A stretch of 46,441 nt of DNA from Dorea sp. 5-2 (GTDB taxonomy: Bacteria > Bacillota > Clostridia > Lachnospirales > Lachnospiraceae): the NCBI RefSeq assembly GCF_000403455.2, contig NZ_KE159748.1:110842-157282 (forward strand), read 5' to 3'. Of the stretch, positions 1 to 6,530 are shown piece after piece. The notes beneath the pieces are model-generated. The model was not told where the DNA came from and did no database searches. It saw nothing but the letters and a program-made list of their open reading frames with translations. Made by a program: the position numbers and the translations under genes. The first letter of the stretch is position 1. Each line of letters starts with the position of its first letter.

Positions 1-151
1 CCTGCCATAAGGGAGGTCTTAAAGTCATGCCCTCTATTGATAAACTCCGCCACAATATCAGGCACGCTGTTTCTCTGTCCGCTTTTTCTCCAAATCTGAT
101 ACACAAAATCCGCTATTTTTTTCTCTATACAGTTACTTTCCGAGACTACTC
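1..151. repeat. Left copy of a 151-bp terminal inverted repeat
   Basis: These 151 bases are the exact reverse complement of 46248-46398, read base by base. The match stops at base 152. It may continue to the left beyond the window. The repeat covers the last six bases of the ABC ATPase gene at the right end plus the 145 bases after it, so the right copy looks like the native context and the left copy like a displaced duplicate. Read on the minus strand the repeat carries an open frame ending in residues DFKTSLMAGF, which I cannot identify. Confidence 0.95.
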
Positions 152-199
152 TTTATTATATGTGATATGGTTTACAATGTCAATCAAAATAAAAATAGA

Positions 200-310
200 A
201 TGACCAGATTGGGACAGATGATGGTAGAACTTGGCAGAGATGAAGGGATACAGATAGGGGAAGAGAGTGTGAATAGATCACATCATTTAAAGAGCCATTC
301 TGCAAGATAG
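200..310 (+). pseudogene. Short open frame, possible remnant of a mobile-element nuclease tail
   Basis: A 36-codon frame starts MTRLGQMMVELGRDEG. The pattern resembles the C-terminal helical tail of Rpn/PD-(D/E)XK transposase-like proteins, but it is too short to assign. It has no ribosome binding site and runs through the terminator hairpin of the neighbouring gene. It is probably decayed DNA next to the terminal repeat. Confidence 0.15.
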
Positions 311-324
311 CAGGATGGCTCTTT
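289..324 (-). terminator. Terminator of substrate gene A
   Basis: The arms AAAGAGCCAT and ATGGCTCTTT form a stem with an interrupted inner part. The same hairpin design follows substrate gene C at 11393-11431. It lies 90 bases after the stop codon of the gene at 415-1137. The T tract is short on the minus strand. Confidence 0.6.
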
Positions 325-327
325 CGT

Positions 328-344
328 ATCACACACAATAACAG
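328..344 (-). repeat. 3' bracketing repeat of substrate gene A
   Basis: On the plus strand this reads ATCACACACAATAACAG. It is the near reverse complement (15 of 17 bases) of 1161-1177 in the leader of the same gene, so the mRNA ends could pair. The same arrangement is present around the other two substrate genes. Confidence 0.8.
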
Positions 345-414
345 TTATGTCATATCACTTGATTTTATTAGGCAGGGTTAAGCTTCCCTGTATCTGTCTC
401 TTTCAGAAAGTGAT

Positions 415-1137
415 TTAGAATTCACCTGTTTTTGGAGATTTTGTCTTAACTGGTGTAACCGGATTGCCCTTTGCATCGTAAGGAACAACCTTACCGTTGG
501 ATGTTACTTTAATGAAAGCTACTGGAGATAAGCTGTCAAAATGTACGTCAACATATGCAGAATCGCCATTCAGCTTTACTGTTCCCTGTAATACTTCCCA
601 TTTGCCTGTGGTCTTGTTGTAGTGAAGAACATAGATGCTGTCTCCGTTTTTCAGACCATTTGCACTTGCGGAACCAATATTGACAGACATGTCAATACCG
701 CCTGCCGGGAATTTGTCGCCTGTATACTGAATATTACCAACAACTAATACCTCGCAGTCAATGTCACTCGGAACATTACATGCATCTTTTATAATATCTT
801 CAATTGCTTTCGGATCAGTAAGAGTATTTACTACGTTTTCATACTGCTTATCGGTAAGTTCATTTTTAGCAGTCTCTAAATCTCCTGCTACAAGATCATC
901 TGCTAAATATGCCGGAACCTTAATATCTACATCTTTACCACCATTAATTGATAAGAAACCATTAAATCCTTCGTTTGGCTTTGCCGGCTGTGTTGGTGTT
1001 GTTGGTGTTGTTGGCTCTGTTGGCTTTGGTGGCTTATTTGGGCTGCCATCTTCTAAGTCTGCTGCGAATGCAGTCATGCTCATACCAAGGCAAAGAACGC
1101 CTGCAGTAATAAGAGCGACCATTTTTTTCATTTTCAT
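415..1137 (-). CDS. Secreted protein ending in SPKTGEF (substrate A)
   Basis: A 240-residue exported protein. Residues 1-25 form a signal peptide with a lysine-rich start, hydrophobic core and AFA cleavage site. A Pro/Thr-rich stretch follows at about 30-55, typical of wall-spanning stalks. The C-terminal half (about 140-220) is shared with the proteins at 3499-4203 and 10561-11283. It ends SPKTGEF, which fits the (S/P)PXTG motif known for class B sortases such as Clostridioides difficile SrtB. The hydrophobic segment and charged tail that normally follow a sorting motif are absent. Upstream is only a sortase fragment, so this copy seems to be an orphan from a third operon and may depend on another sortase. 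Its last 24 residues match substrate C exactly. The start is set by an AAGGAG site nine bases upstream. Its function is not known. Confidence 0.8.
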   Translation of the reverse strand: MKMKKMVALITAGVLCLGMSMTAFAADLEDGSPNKPPKPTEPTTPTTPTQPAKPNEGFNGFLSINGGKDVDIKVPAYLADDLVAGDLETAKNELTDKQYENVVNTLTDPKAIEDIIKDACNVPSDIDCEVLVVGNIQYTGDKFPAGGIDMSVNIGSASANGLKNGDSIYVLHYNKTTGKWEVLQGTVKLNGDSAYVDVHFDSLSPVAFIKVTSNGKVVPYDAKGNPVTPVKTKSPKTGEF

Positions 1138-1160
1138 TTTTGTTTACTCCTTCCTTTACT

Positions 1161-1207
1161 CTGTTACTTTGTGTGATTATATATTAAAGCTTTTCATGCC
1201 TTAATAT
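1161..1207 (-). promoter_or_regulatory. Leader of substrate A: hairpin and 5' bracketing repeat
   Basis: Two conserved elements precede the gene. 1181-1207 is a hairpin with arms ATATTAAAGC and GCCTTAATAT on the plus strand, pairing with one G-U. 1161-1177 is the 5' bracketing repeat that can pair with 328-344. Both recur at the same place before substrates B and C. The hairpin loops differ while the stem is kept, which suggests an RNA structure between sortase and substrate cistrons. Confidence 0.6.
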
Positions 1208-1228
1208 CTAGGAATAATATAAGGGGAA

Positions 1229-1540
1229 TTATGGTTCCCATGTTGCATTTACCATCCATCTGTTATTCGGAGCGTTTCCGATACAGGTGGAAAGCGTGAG
1301 GATCCCTGTTTCCTGGGTCACATTCACATCATTATTCACATGACCGTTGATCGAGCTTCTAAGTTCATCCAGATATTTCTGGAAATCAGTAATGTCCGAA
1401 AAATTATAATTTCCATCAGGTAGCGGTCGTCAAATGTGACGGCGGCAAAGATCCTGTACTTATAAGTCTGTTCCGGAAGATAGATATAAATATACGGATT
1501 TTCGTTAAAAAATTCCTGGGCTGTCTTTTCAGCAGAGTTT
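1229..1540 (-). pseudogene. Class B sortase, 3' fragment with frameshift
   Basis: The minus strand encodes about the last 100 residues of a class B sortase, including the catalytic STCIG motif and the RWMVNATWEP end. It is very close to the sortase at 9645-10469. The N-terminal membrane anchor and the catalytic histidine region are missing. One base is deleted relative to the right copy (GATGGAAATTA against GATGGACAATTA, near 1420), which shifts the frame. It lies directly upstream of substrate A and marks the remains of a third LCP-sortase-substrate module. The 5' limit is approximate. Confidence 0.85.
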
Positions 1541-1718
1541 GGGGATAATACAGTGGATATTAAGTTTTAGGTAGTTTGGCATAATCAGGGGTAATAATTT
1601 TGTAATAATGACTTATAATAAATAGATGAACAAAGAAGTTAAAAAAACGATTGCTATAGAGATAGTCATAAATGATAGAAATCAAATGATAAAAAGTGAT
1701 CGCAATTTCTTGCAGTTC

Positions 1719-1727
1719 TGCTATACT
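1719..1727 (+). promoter_or_regulatory. Extended -10 promoter of a type III antitoxin RNA
   Basis: TG-C-TATACT forms an extended -10 element about ten bases before the first antitoxin repeat. No good -35 is visible, which is common for TGn promoters. The predicted start lies near 1734. Confidence 0.5.
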
Positions 1728-1733
1728 ATGGAT

Positions 1734-1919
1734 AAAGGTAAATGTTTGCCGTTGGCTATGCGACGGGGTAAAAGAAACATAGCAGGTAATTTTGCCACTT
1801 GCCGATGGTGTGGGGTATAAATGATTCGGTATGTAAATGCTTGCCACTTGCTATATAGGTGGGATATAAGTAATATAGTTCGTTCATAAATCCCCGTCAT
1901 TCTTTGATGGGGATTTTTT
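1734..1919 (+). ncRNA. Type III toxin-antitoxin antitoxin RNA (ToxI-like tandem repeats)
   Basis: Three imperfect tandem repeats start at 1737, 1785 and 1828 (48, 43 and about 50 bases). Each starts GGTA, then carries a TGCC...TTGC-type block and a GGG-TA-AA block. Within each repeat a CCGT or CCAC segment can pair with a later ACGG or GTGG. Repeat 1 has changed both sides together relative to repeats 2 and 3, which is covariation. The array is followed by a rho-independent terminator and then a ToxN/AbiQ-like reading frame. That order (promoter, repeat RNA, terminator, toxin) is the known layout of type III systems, in which each repeat folds as a pseudoknot and is cut by and inhibits the toxin. 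The family (CptIN-like or other) is not certain. Confidence 0.7.
1888..1919 (+). terminator. Terminator between antitoxin RNA and toxin
   Basis: The arms AAATCCCC and GGGGATTTTT flank a short inner hairpin and end in a T tract. In type III systems a leaky terminator at this place sets the antitoxin-to-toxin ratio. Confidence 0.8.
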
Positions 1920-1929
1920 CTAAGGAGAA

Positions 1930-2207
1930 ATGATGGAAATAAAGCAAGGATACTCTTATCATATCAAAGATGAATTTTTTGATTTCGTTCAAGATAAATA
2001 CAAAATGCCTTTCCAATTATAAAGAATTTTTTTGACCATGTACATACGATTGAAAATAACCCTATTATGATACACAGCAAACTGAACAGGGAATTGACTG
2101 TTAATTTACGGGAAATGATAGCGATGTATATTAGAGGGATTCATCTGATTTTTCCAGATATTGATTATATACAAGCGAAAATGGAAGAGCTGTTAAATGC
2201 AAGATAA
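1930..2207 (+). pseudogene. ToxN/AbiQ-family type III toxin, internally deleted
   Basis: An AAGGAG site precedes ATGATG at 1930. The N-terminal part reads MEIKQGYSYHIKDEFF and stops at 2020-2022 after about 30 codons. A second frame, offset by one, carries the family's C-terminal part (FFDHVHTIENNPIMIH, then LREMIAMYIRGIHLIFPDI) and stops at 2205-2207. From memory of AbiQ/CptN-like proteins these are the two ends of a protein of roughly 150-170 residues, so the middle has been deleted and the frame broken. The toxin endoribonuclease should be inactive. Confidence 0.65.
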
Positions 2208-2455
2208 TAGTAGGGGTTAAAAATACGCTGCTTCTATTTTGCTCCTAAAAAACCGAAAACAAAAAATAGGATAGAAAAATCCGTGTAATATAAGTAAGTC
2301 AAAGACTCCGCTGCAATCGCCAAATGTGCATGCAAGCATGCCCGCTTGGCTCGTTGCTCGCGGGAATAAACTGAGATGACTACATATTGATATAAAATAT
2401 GGGAAATAAATGAAAACATAAAAAAGCAGCGACAAATAGCAGAAAGGAATCTCTT

Positions 2456-2890
2456 TTAGTGAAGAAATATCTTGCCCTCTATATTCTCGATAATGATATC
2501 CATCATCTGACGTGGCGTTACCACATAAGGCTTAGTTGGAAAATGCTTGATATTTCCAGTAACGAGATAAGCGTCTTCCGTTTTCCGTTCAGCCATCACA
2601 ACCTCATAAAAAACCCTGTCTTTGGGATCGGGGAGGACTATATCAACGTCTTCAGCATCAATATAAATTCCGAGTTGATTAATTTCGGTGAGGGTATTTT
2701 GGATAATTTCCTCTGTCATATGGAATTTGGGGCGGCTTAGGACTTCTCTATACTCTTTTACAATATGTTCGTTCAACAATGGGATAATTGTCCCACTGAA
2801 TACGAGTTCCATAACATTTCCCGGAATAGAATTCCATTTAAGCATAGCAGAGATAAGAACATTCGTATCAATGACAGCATAATATTTCAT
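2456..2890 (-). CDS. PIN-domain toxin of a type II toxin-antitoxin pair
   Basis: A 144-residue PIN-fold ribonuclease. The acidic residues expected at a PIN active site are visible: D8 in VIDTN, E46 in HIVKEY, D91 in PDPKDR and D106 in KTEDAYLVTGN. The length fits the COG1569-type VapC-like toxins. It begins nine bases after the stop codon of the antitoxin gene, so the two are surely co-transcribed. All catalytic residues look intact, so the toxin is probably active. It would act in the cytoplasm on RNA. Confidence 0.85.
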   Translation of the reverse strand: MKYYAVIDTNVLISAMLKWNSIPGNVMELVFSGTIIPLLNEHIVKEYREVLSRPKFHMTEEIIQNTLTEINQLGIYIDAEDVDIVLPDPKDRVFYEVVMAERKTEDAYLVTGNIKHFPTKPYVVTPRQMMDIIIENIEGKIFLH

Positions 2891-2899
2891 GTTGTTACC

Positions 2900-3181
2900 T
2901 CACTTTCTTGCTTCTGTAATTTCCGCATTAATTTCATCCAACGTCATATCACTTATGCCATTTTCAACAGCAATGCGGCTGGCTGCTTTCATAGCTTGAA
3001 TACCTTTATTTTCAGATATCTCATCAATTTTCATGCTGAAAGGAACCCCATTTTCCTGAATTAAACGCGACATACACATCCTGAGATATGTTGGTAGGTC
3101 GATGCCAAGTTTTTCACATATGCTGACTGCTTTGATCCGAGCAGTTTCTTCTGTTCGGAACTGAACCAAAGTATTAGCCAT
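2900..3181 (-). CDS. RelB/DinJ-like antitoxin
   Basis: A 93-residue protein with a ribbon-helix-helix N-terminus (VQFRTEETARIKAVSICEKLG) typical of RelB/DinJ antitoxins, and a C-terminal helix rich in Glu and Asn that would wrap the toxin. RelB-type antitoxins paired with PIN toxins are known in Clostridia. It is the first gene of the pair, as expected for an autoregulated system, with an AGGAGG site before the ATG at 3181. A palindrome upstream is a likely operator. Confidence 0.8.
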   Translation of the reverse strand: MANTLVQFRTEETARIKAVSICEKLGIDLPTYLRMCMSRLIQENGVPFSMKIDEISENKGIQAMKAASRIAVENGISDMTLDEINAEITEARK

Positions 3182-3213
3182 AACAATTCCTCCTAACTGA
3201 TTTTGATGTTTTT

Positions 3214-3244
3214 ATTATAACAATTTTTGATTACAATTGCAATC
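3214..3244 (-). promoter_or_regulatory. Toxin-antitoxin promoter and operator
   Basis: On the minus strand TTGCAA (3242-3237) and TATAAT (3219-3214) are spaced by 17 bases. The -35 is embedded in a near-perfect 16-bp palindrome, GATTACAATTGCAATC (3229-3244). This is probably the antitoxin's autorepression site. Confidence 0.65.
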
Positions 3245-3311
3245 ATTTGATGATATTATTTCGAGATTTATAACGTTTACCTGTTCAATAATTTTGATGA
3301 ATTCATCTGGA

Positions 3312-3357
3312 AATGCAGTGTAGGCAGTGACTGTTATGTCACTGCCTACACTGCATT
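3312..3357. repeat. Perfect 20-bp inverted repeat after substrate B
   Basis: Arms at 3312-3331 and 3338-3357 are fully complementary around a 6-base loop. It stands where substrates A and C have their AAAGAG-type terminator hairpin, but there is no T tract on either strand. It could be a replaced terminator or a small mobile hairpin. Confidence 0.75.
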
Positions 3358-3391
3358 GGACTAACTTTTATTTCTTATAATCCTTTTCTCT

Positions 3392-3408
3392 ATCACACAC
3401 AATAACAG
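3392..3408 (-). repeat. 3' bracketing repeat of substrate gene B
   Basis: Identical to 328-344 and to the reverse complement of 11373-11389. It can pair with the leader element 4227-4243 of the same gene (15 of 17 bases as DNA; 16 of 17 as RNA counting one G-U). Confidence 0.8.
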
Positions 3409-3498
3409 TTATGTCATATCACTTATTTAGTTTAGGCAGGGTTAAGTTTCCCTGTTATTTGATGCTCACAAAATAACTATTAAGGATTATATCTAGAT

Positions 3499-4203
3499 CT
3501 AGAATTCGCCTGTCTTTGGTGATGCTTTTGTAGTAGGAGCTTTGACAGGTTTCTTTGTTACCGGGTCAAGTTTTACAACTTCACCATTAGACATAACTTT
3601 AATGAAAGCAACCGGTGATAAGCTGTCCATGTGTACTGTTACATAAGGAATACCGTCTACCATTTCAACCGTAGCTTCCATTACCTGCCATGTACCATTT
3701 GCAAGGTAATGCATCACATAGATTGTATCACCATGTTTTAAATCCTTTGCCTGATCAAGAATATTGCCTGCTGCTCCTGTCAAAGAGAATCGTATATCAG
3801 CGCCTTCTTCGGGGAGTTCTTTATTTTCCCAAATAGGATATCCATTTTTATCAAATACATATTGGCCGTTTTCATCTTTCTTATATCCGCCAAATTCATA
3901 CATACCGGCGCCCATTACTACAATATCTTTGCCATTTGTATTGTATCCTGCATTTTGCAATTCTTTTGCTAACTTTTCAGAGTCATTTAAAACTTCCAGA
4001 GCTGCTTTAGCTTCTTTTTGACCAGCTTCAGTAAAACTATCAAAGTCTTCAAGACCCGCTGAGTTAATAAAGTCATTTTTACCTTTTTCGCCAATATACT
4101 CAGCATTATTCTTAGTTGGACTAATCGCTGCAAATGCCGTTGTGCTCATACCTAAGCAGAGAACTCCTGCTGCAAGTAAAGCAACCATTTTCTTCATTTT
4201 CAT
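3499..4203 (-). CDS. Secreted protein ending in SPKTGEF (substrate B)
   Basis: A 234-residue exported protein. I place the start at the ATG at 4203, not the in-frame TTG at 4209, because the paralogues begin MKMKK. A signal peptide (about residues 1-26, ending AFA) precedes a domain unlike those of copies A and C over its first 100 residues (DSFTEAGQKEAKAALEVL region). The C-terminal part (GDTIYVMHY, then DSLSPVAFIKV) is shared with them. The end is ASPKTGEF, a (S/P)PXTG-type sortase motif with only two residues after it. It is the third gene of the left operon, after LCP and sortase genes, and is the likely sortase substrate. The leader hairpin suggests separate control or stability of this part of the mRNA. 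Confidence 0.85.
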   Translation of the reverse strand: MKMKKMVALLAAGVLCLGMSTTAFAAISPTKNNAEYIGEKGKNDFINSAGLEDFDSFTEAGQKEAKAALEVLNDSEKLAKELQNAGYNTNGKDIVVMGAGMYEFGGYKKDENGQYVFDKNGYPIWENKELPEEGADIRFSLTGAAGNILDQAKDLKHGDTIYVMHYLANGTWQVMEATVEMVDGIPYVTVHMDSLSPVAFIKVMSNGEVVKLDPVTKKPVKAPTTKASPKTGEF

Positions 4204-4226
4204 TTTCAATTTACTCCTTCCTTATT

Positions 4227-4274
4227 CTGTTACTTTGTGTGATTTTATATTAAAGCTTTCAAAAGCCTTAATAT
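4227..4274 (-). promoter_or_regulatory. Leader of substrate B: hairpin and 5' bracketing repeat
   Basis: 4227-4243 is the 5' bracketing repeat and 4247-4274 is the hairpin (arms ATATTAAAGC and GCCTTAATAT, 8-base loop on the plus strand). The elements match those before substrates A and C, while the sequence around them differs more. Confidence 0.6.
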
Positions 4275-4287
4275 CTCTTGAGTTTGC

Positions 4288-5124
4288 CTACTCTTCCCAT
4301 GTGGCATTCACTAACCATCTTTGATTCGGTGAATCGCCAATGCATGTCGAAAGTGTTAGAATTCCTGTATCCTGTGTTACTTCTATATTCATATCCACGT
4401 TACCATTAATAGAACCACGCAGTTCATCCAGATATGATTGAAAATCTTCTATCAGTGAAAAACTGTAATTTCCCAATATATACCGATCATCAAATGTTAC
4501 TGCTGCGAAGATACGGTATTTCCATGTCTGTCCTCCCGGTAGATAAATGTAGACATACGGATTACTCTCAAAGAATTGCTTATCTTCGTATTTATGAAGA
4601 TCTGCAAACATACTTCCATCTTTCATATTATGCCCATATACTACGGTAACCTGATCCGAAAAATCTGTCCGATTATATTTCTCTGTATAGATCGACCCCG
4701 GAAGCCCTTCTAATCTTTCGATTGTATGATTGAGATAATAAGCATCATCTTCCGTTCCGCTTTGAAGGATCGGATAATCAATATTTGTTCCAGGAATCCA
4801 GATCCACGCATACACATCCGGATTCATTGCTTTAGCTGCTTCAAAATCAATCTGACGATACAACGGATCGTCTGCATCAATCGTTACCTCAACTTTTAAA
4901 TCTTCATAACGTTTTGCGGTCTTTTCAGGATCCGCTTTCTTTGCCTGTTCGGTTGCTGCTTTTGCTTTTTGGTTGGATCGAACATAGATGCCTGCGCCTA
5001 TACCTGCTGTAATTACAACCGCAAGGGCTATGACAATGGCTAGTTTAATTCTTTTGGGAGTTCTTTTTTTCGATTTTCCAAGTTCTTTCCTTTCATACTC
5101 ATCTTCAAATTCTTCATGACTCAT
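4288..5124 (-). CDS. Class B sortase (left operon)
   Basis: A 278-residue membrane-anchored transpeptidase. I start it at 5124, where GGAGG lies eight bases upstream. A basic cytoplasmic segment precedes one membrane helix (about residues 26-45). The extracellular domain has the class B signature: YGHNMKDGSMF with the catalytic histidine, and LSTCIG with the catalytic cysteine at about residue 261, followed by the arginine in NQRW. Class B enzymes join a sorting-motif threonine to a cell-wall amine. The gene lies between an LCP gene and a protein ending in SPKTG, which is its likely substrate. It is clearly homologous to the right-hand sortase, but its codons are richer in A and T. Confidence 0.9.
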   Translation of the reverse strand: MSHEEFEDEYERKELGKSKKRTPKRIKLAIVIALAVVITAGIGAGIYVRSNQKAKAATEQAKKADPEKTAKRYEDLKVEVTIDADDPLYRQIDFEAAKAMNPDVYAWIWIPGTNIDYPILQSGTEDDAYYLNHTIERLEGLPGSIYTEKYNRTDFSDQVTVVYGHNMKDGSMFADLHKYEDKQFFESNPYVYIYLPGGQTWKYRIFAAVTFDDRYILGNYSFSLIEDFQSYLDELRGSINGNVDMNIEVTQDTGILTLSTCIGDSPNQRWLVNATWEE

Positions 5125-5170
5125 AGCTTTATCCTCCATCTACAATCTATATTTCTAATTTCAGCTCTAT

Positions 5171-6310
5171 CTATTTTTGCGGAACTTCTTCATAAAAATA
5201 ATTGATCACTAATTCTTTTAGCTGATCTGTATTTACAATATATTCTTCAAGTTCACCGGGCTGTGTTACTTCGCCTGGCACCATAGACATATCTTCCATA
5301 TTAAGTGATACGTCCAACAGCTCTGGCACCAGATAAGCAATGTCTTCTGTTGTAATATTCGTACACATGTTACCTTGAAGGCTTTGAAACAAAGTCATTG
5401 GTAATGTCATGTCTGCTTTTATTGCGTCTACGGCAGTTGAAAAATAATTACTCATATATTGTTTCTGGCGTTCAAGTCTGCCCATACTGCTTCCAAAGAT
5501 ATCGCAATCACGATCTCGAATATAATCTAATGCCATTGTTCCTTGAAGATGCAGAACATCTCCTGCATGATAATTTTTTCCTGAGATATGGACGTCCTCT
5601 AACACCTGTACATCAACGCCGCCGATAGTGTCGTTTAAAACTGTAACAGCGCTAAGATTAATAGAACAGTATCTTTGAATCGGAACCTTATAAAGCAAAT
5701 TGGATACTGCGTCTACCATTAATTCACAACTCATAGCCGCATTACTTCCGTATACATACTGGAGAGTAATTTGTTGATTTGCATTCTTTACGAAGTGTCC
5801 CGTCTCATCAACTACTTTTACAGGCACCATAGTGTCTCTTGGAATAGCAAGAATCTTAATCTGACCGTTTTCTACATTAACACTAATTAGAACTACAGCA
5901 TCAGCCAAACCTTCATTCCCGTCTGTCTGCATTTCTTCCATAGAGACATCTTTATCTATTCCAAGACACAGAAAATTAATAATATCTTCATTATATTGAT
6001 ATTCTTTATCGTTATATGTAACAAAAAGCCCTTCCCGTTCTCCTTTTGCTTTCCCCGTCTTAACTACTTCTGTCTTCAGGTTTTTCTCACCCTGGGCGCG
6101 CAAATAGAAGAAGCTTCCCGCTAATCCTGCAACTACAACCACCAAAGCCGTCACTACACATAACACGATCTTCTTCCATCTTTTCATTGATAGGAACTTT
6201 TTCAGGATACCGGTTGAATGCTCCGATGATTCTCCGGTATCATCAAGAGGCCTGTCTTCAAAAGAATCTTCATAAAGAATCCCTGTTGAAAAATCTTTGT
6301 CTTTCTTCAT
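5171..6310 (-). CDS. LytR-CpsA-Psr family protein (left operon)
   Basis: A 379-residue membrane-anchored LCP protein. The start is set by GGAGG five bases before ATG 6310. There is a charged N-terminal tail, one membrane helix (about residues 48-70), then the LCP domain with LCLGIDKD, the AIPRDT motif, IGGVDV and LERQKQY. LCP enzymes move lipid-linked glycopolymers onto peptidoglycan. In Actinomyces oris LcpA glycosylates a sortase-anchored surface protein, which is a suggestive parallel for this LCP-sortase-substrate operon. The first codons are nearly identical in DNA to the right-hand copy. Upstream there is no -35 matching the one on the right side, so this operon is probably silent in the orientation shown. 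Confidence 0.85.
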   Translation of the reverse strand: MKKDKDFSTGILYEDSFEDRPLDDTGESSEHSTGILKKFLSMKRWKKIVLCVVTALVVVVAGLAGSFFYLRAQGEKNLKTEVVKTGKAKGEREGLFVTYNDKEYQYNEDIINFLCLGIDKDVSMEEMQTDGNEGLADAVVLISVNVENGQIKILAIPRDTMVPVKVVDETGHFVKNANQQITLQYVYGSNAAMSCELMVDAVSNLLYKVPIQRYCSINLSAVTVLNDTIGGVDVQVLEDVHISGKNYHAGDVLHLQGTMALDYIRDRDCDIFGSSMGRLERQKQYMSNYFSTAVDAIKADMTLPMTLFQSLQGNMCTNITTEDIAYLVPELLDVSLNMEDMSMVPGEVTQPGELEEYIVNTDQLKELVINYFYEEVPQK

Positions 6311-6341
6311 CATTGCCTCCATTTGTTATGATAAATTTTAG

Positions 6342-6356
6342 ATTTTATACTAAAAT
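6342..6356 (-). repeat. Left 15-bp inversion site (putative)
   Basis: ATTTTATACTAAAAT is the exact reverse complement of 8413-8427. It is itself an interrupted palindrome (GATTTTA-GTA-TAAAATC on the minus strand, 6341-6357). Outside these 15 bases the left and right flanks differ until the GGAGGCAATGATG start region of the LCP genes. An identical island in otherwise unrelated sequence is what a recombination core would look like. Confidence 0.65.
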
Positions 6357-6369
6357 CTGGAAAAATCCA

Positions 6370-6385
6370 ATATTTTTAAAAATAT
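6370..6385. repeat. 16-bp AT palindrome upstream of the left operon
   Basis: ATATTTTTAAAAATAT is a perfect palindrome just inside the left inversion site, where the right side has its promoter. It could be an accessory protein site or a weak terminator. No function can be read from the sequence alone. Confidence 0.4.
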
Positions 6386-6423
6386 CTTAGATTTCTTAGT
6401 CTTCAAAAATATGCTCCGCAGGT

Positions 6424-6442
6424 TTTACTACTGATTTACTAC
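6424..6442 (-). repeat. Left pair of recombinase arm-type repeats
   Basis: TTTACTAC occurs at 6424 and 6435, an 11-bp spacing. A matching pair with the same spacing lies at 7759-7777 on the other side of the recombinase gene. Tn916-family integrases bind arm repeats near element ends through their N-terminal domain, so these are candidate arm sites. Confidence 0.5.
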
Positions 6443-6466
6443 ATATTTATATAGAAGAAACACAGA

Positions 6467-6495
6467 TTTACATTATGGATTGAGAAAAGTATAAT
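6467..6495 (+). promoter_or_regulatory. Promoter of the recombinase gene
   Basis: TTTACA (6467-6472) and TATAAT (6490-6495) are spaced by 17 bases. It is followed by an AAGGAAGGAG ribosome site eight bases before the ATG at 6531. The recombinase is thus expressed from within the segment in either orientation. Confidence 0.7.
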
Positions 6496-6530
6496 ATTCG
6501 AAATCAATGTAAAGGAAGGAGTTTCAAGTT

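Noticed and set aside
1737..1878. CRISPR array
   Set aside because: Only three imperfect adjacent repeats without spacers, followed by a terminator and a toxin-like frame.
2217..2435. 72-codon minus-strand frame
   Set aside because: No ribosome site and no similarity recognised; it lies in AT-rich spacer with a GCATGC-AA-GCATGC palindrome. I see no gene between the dead toxin and the PIN gene.
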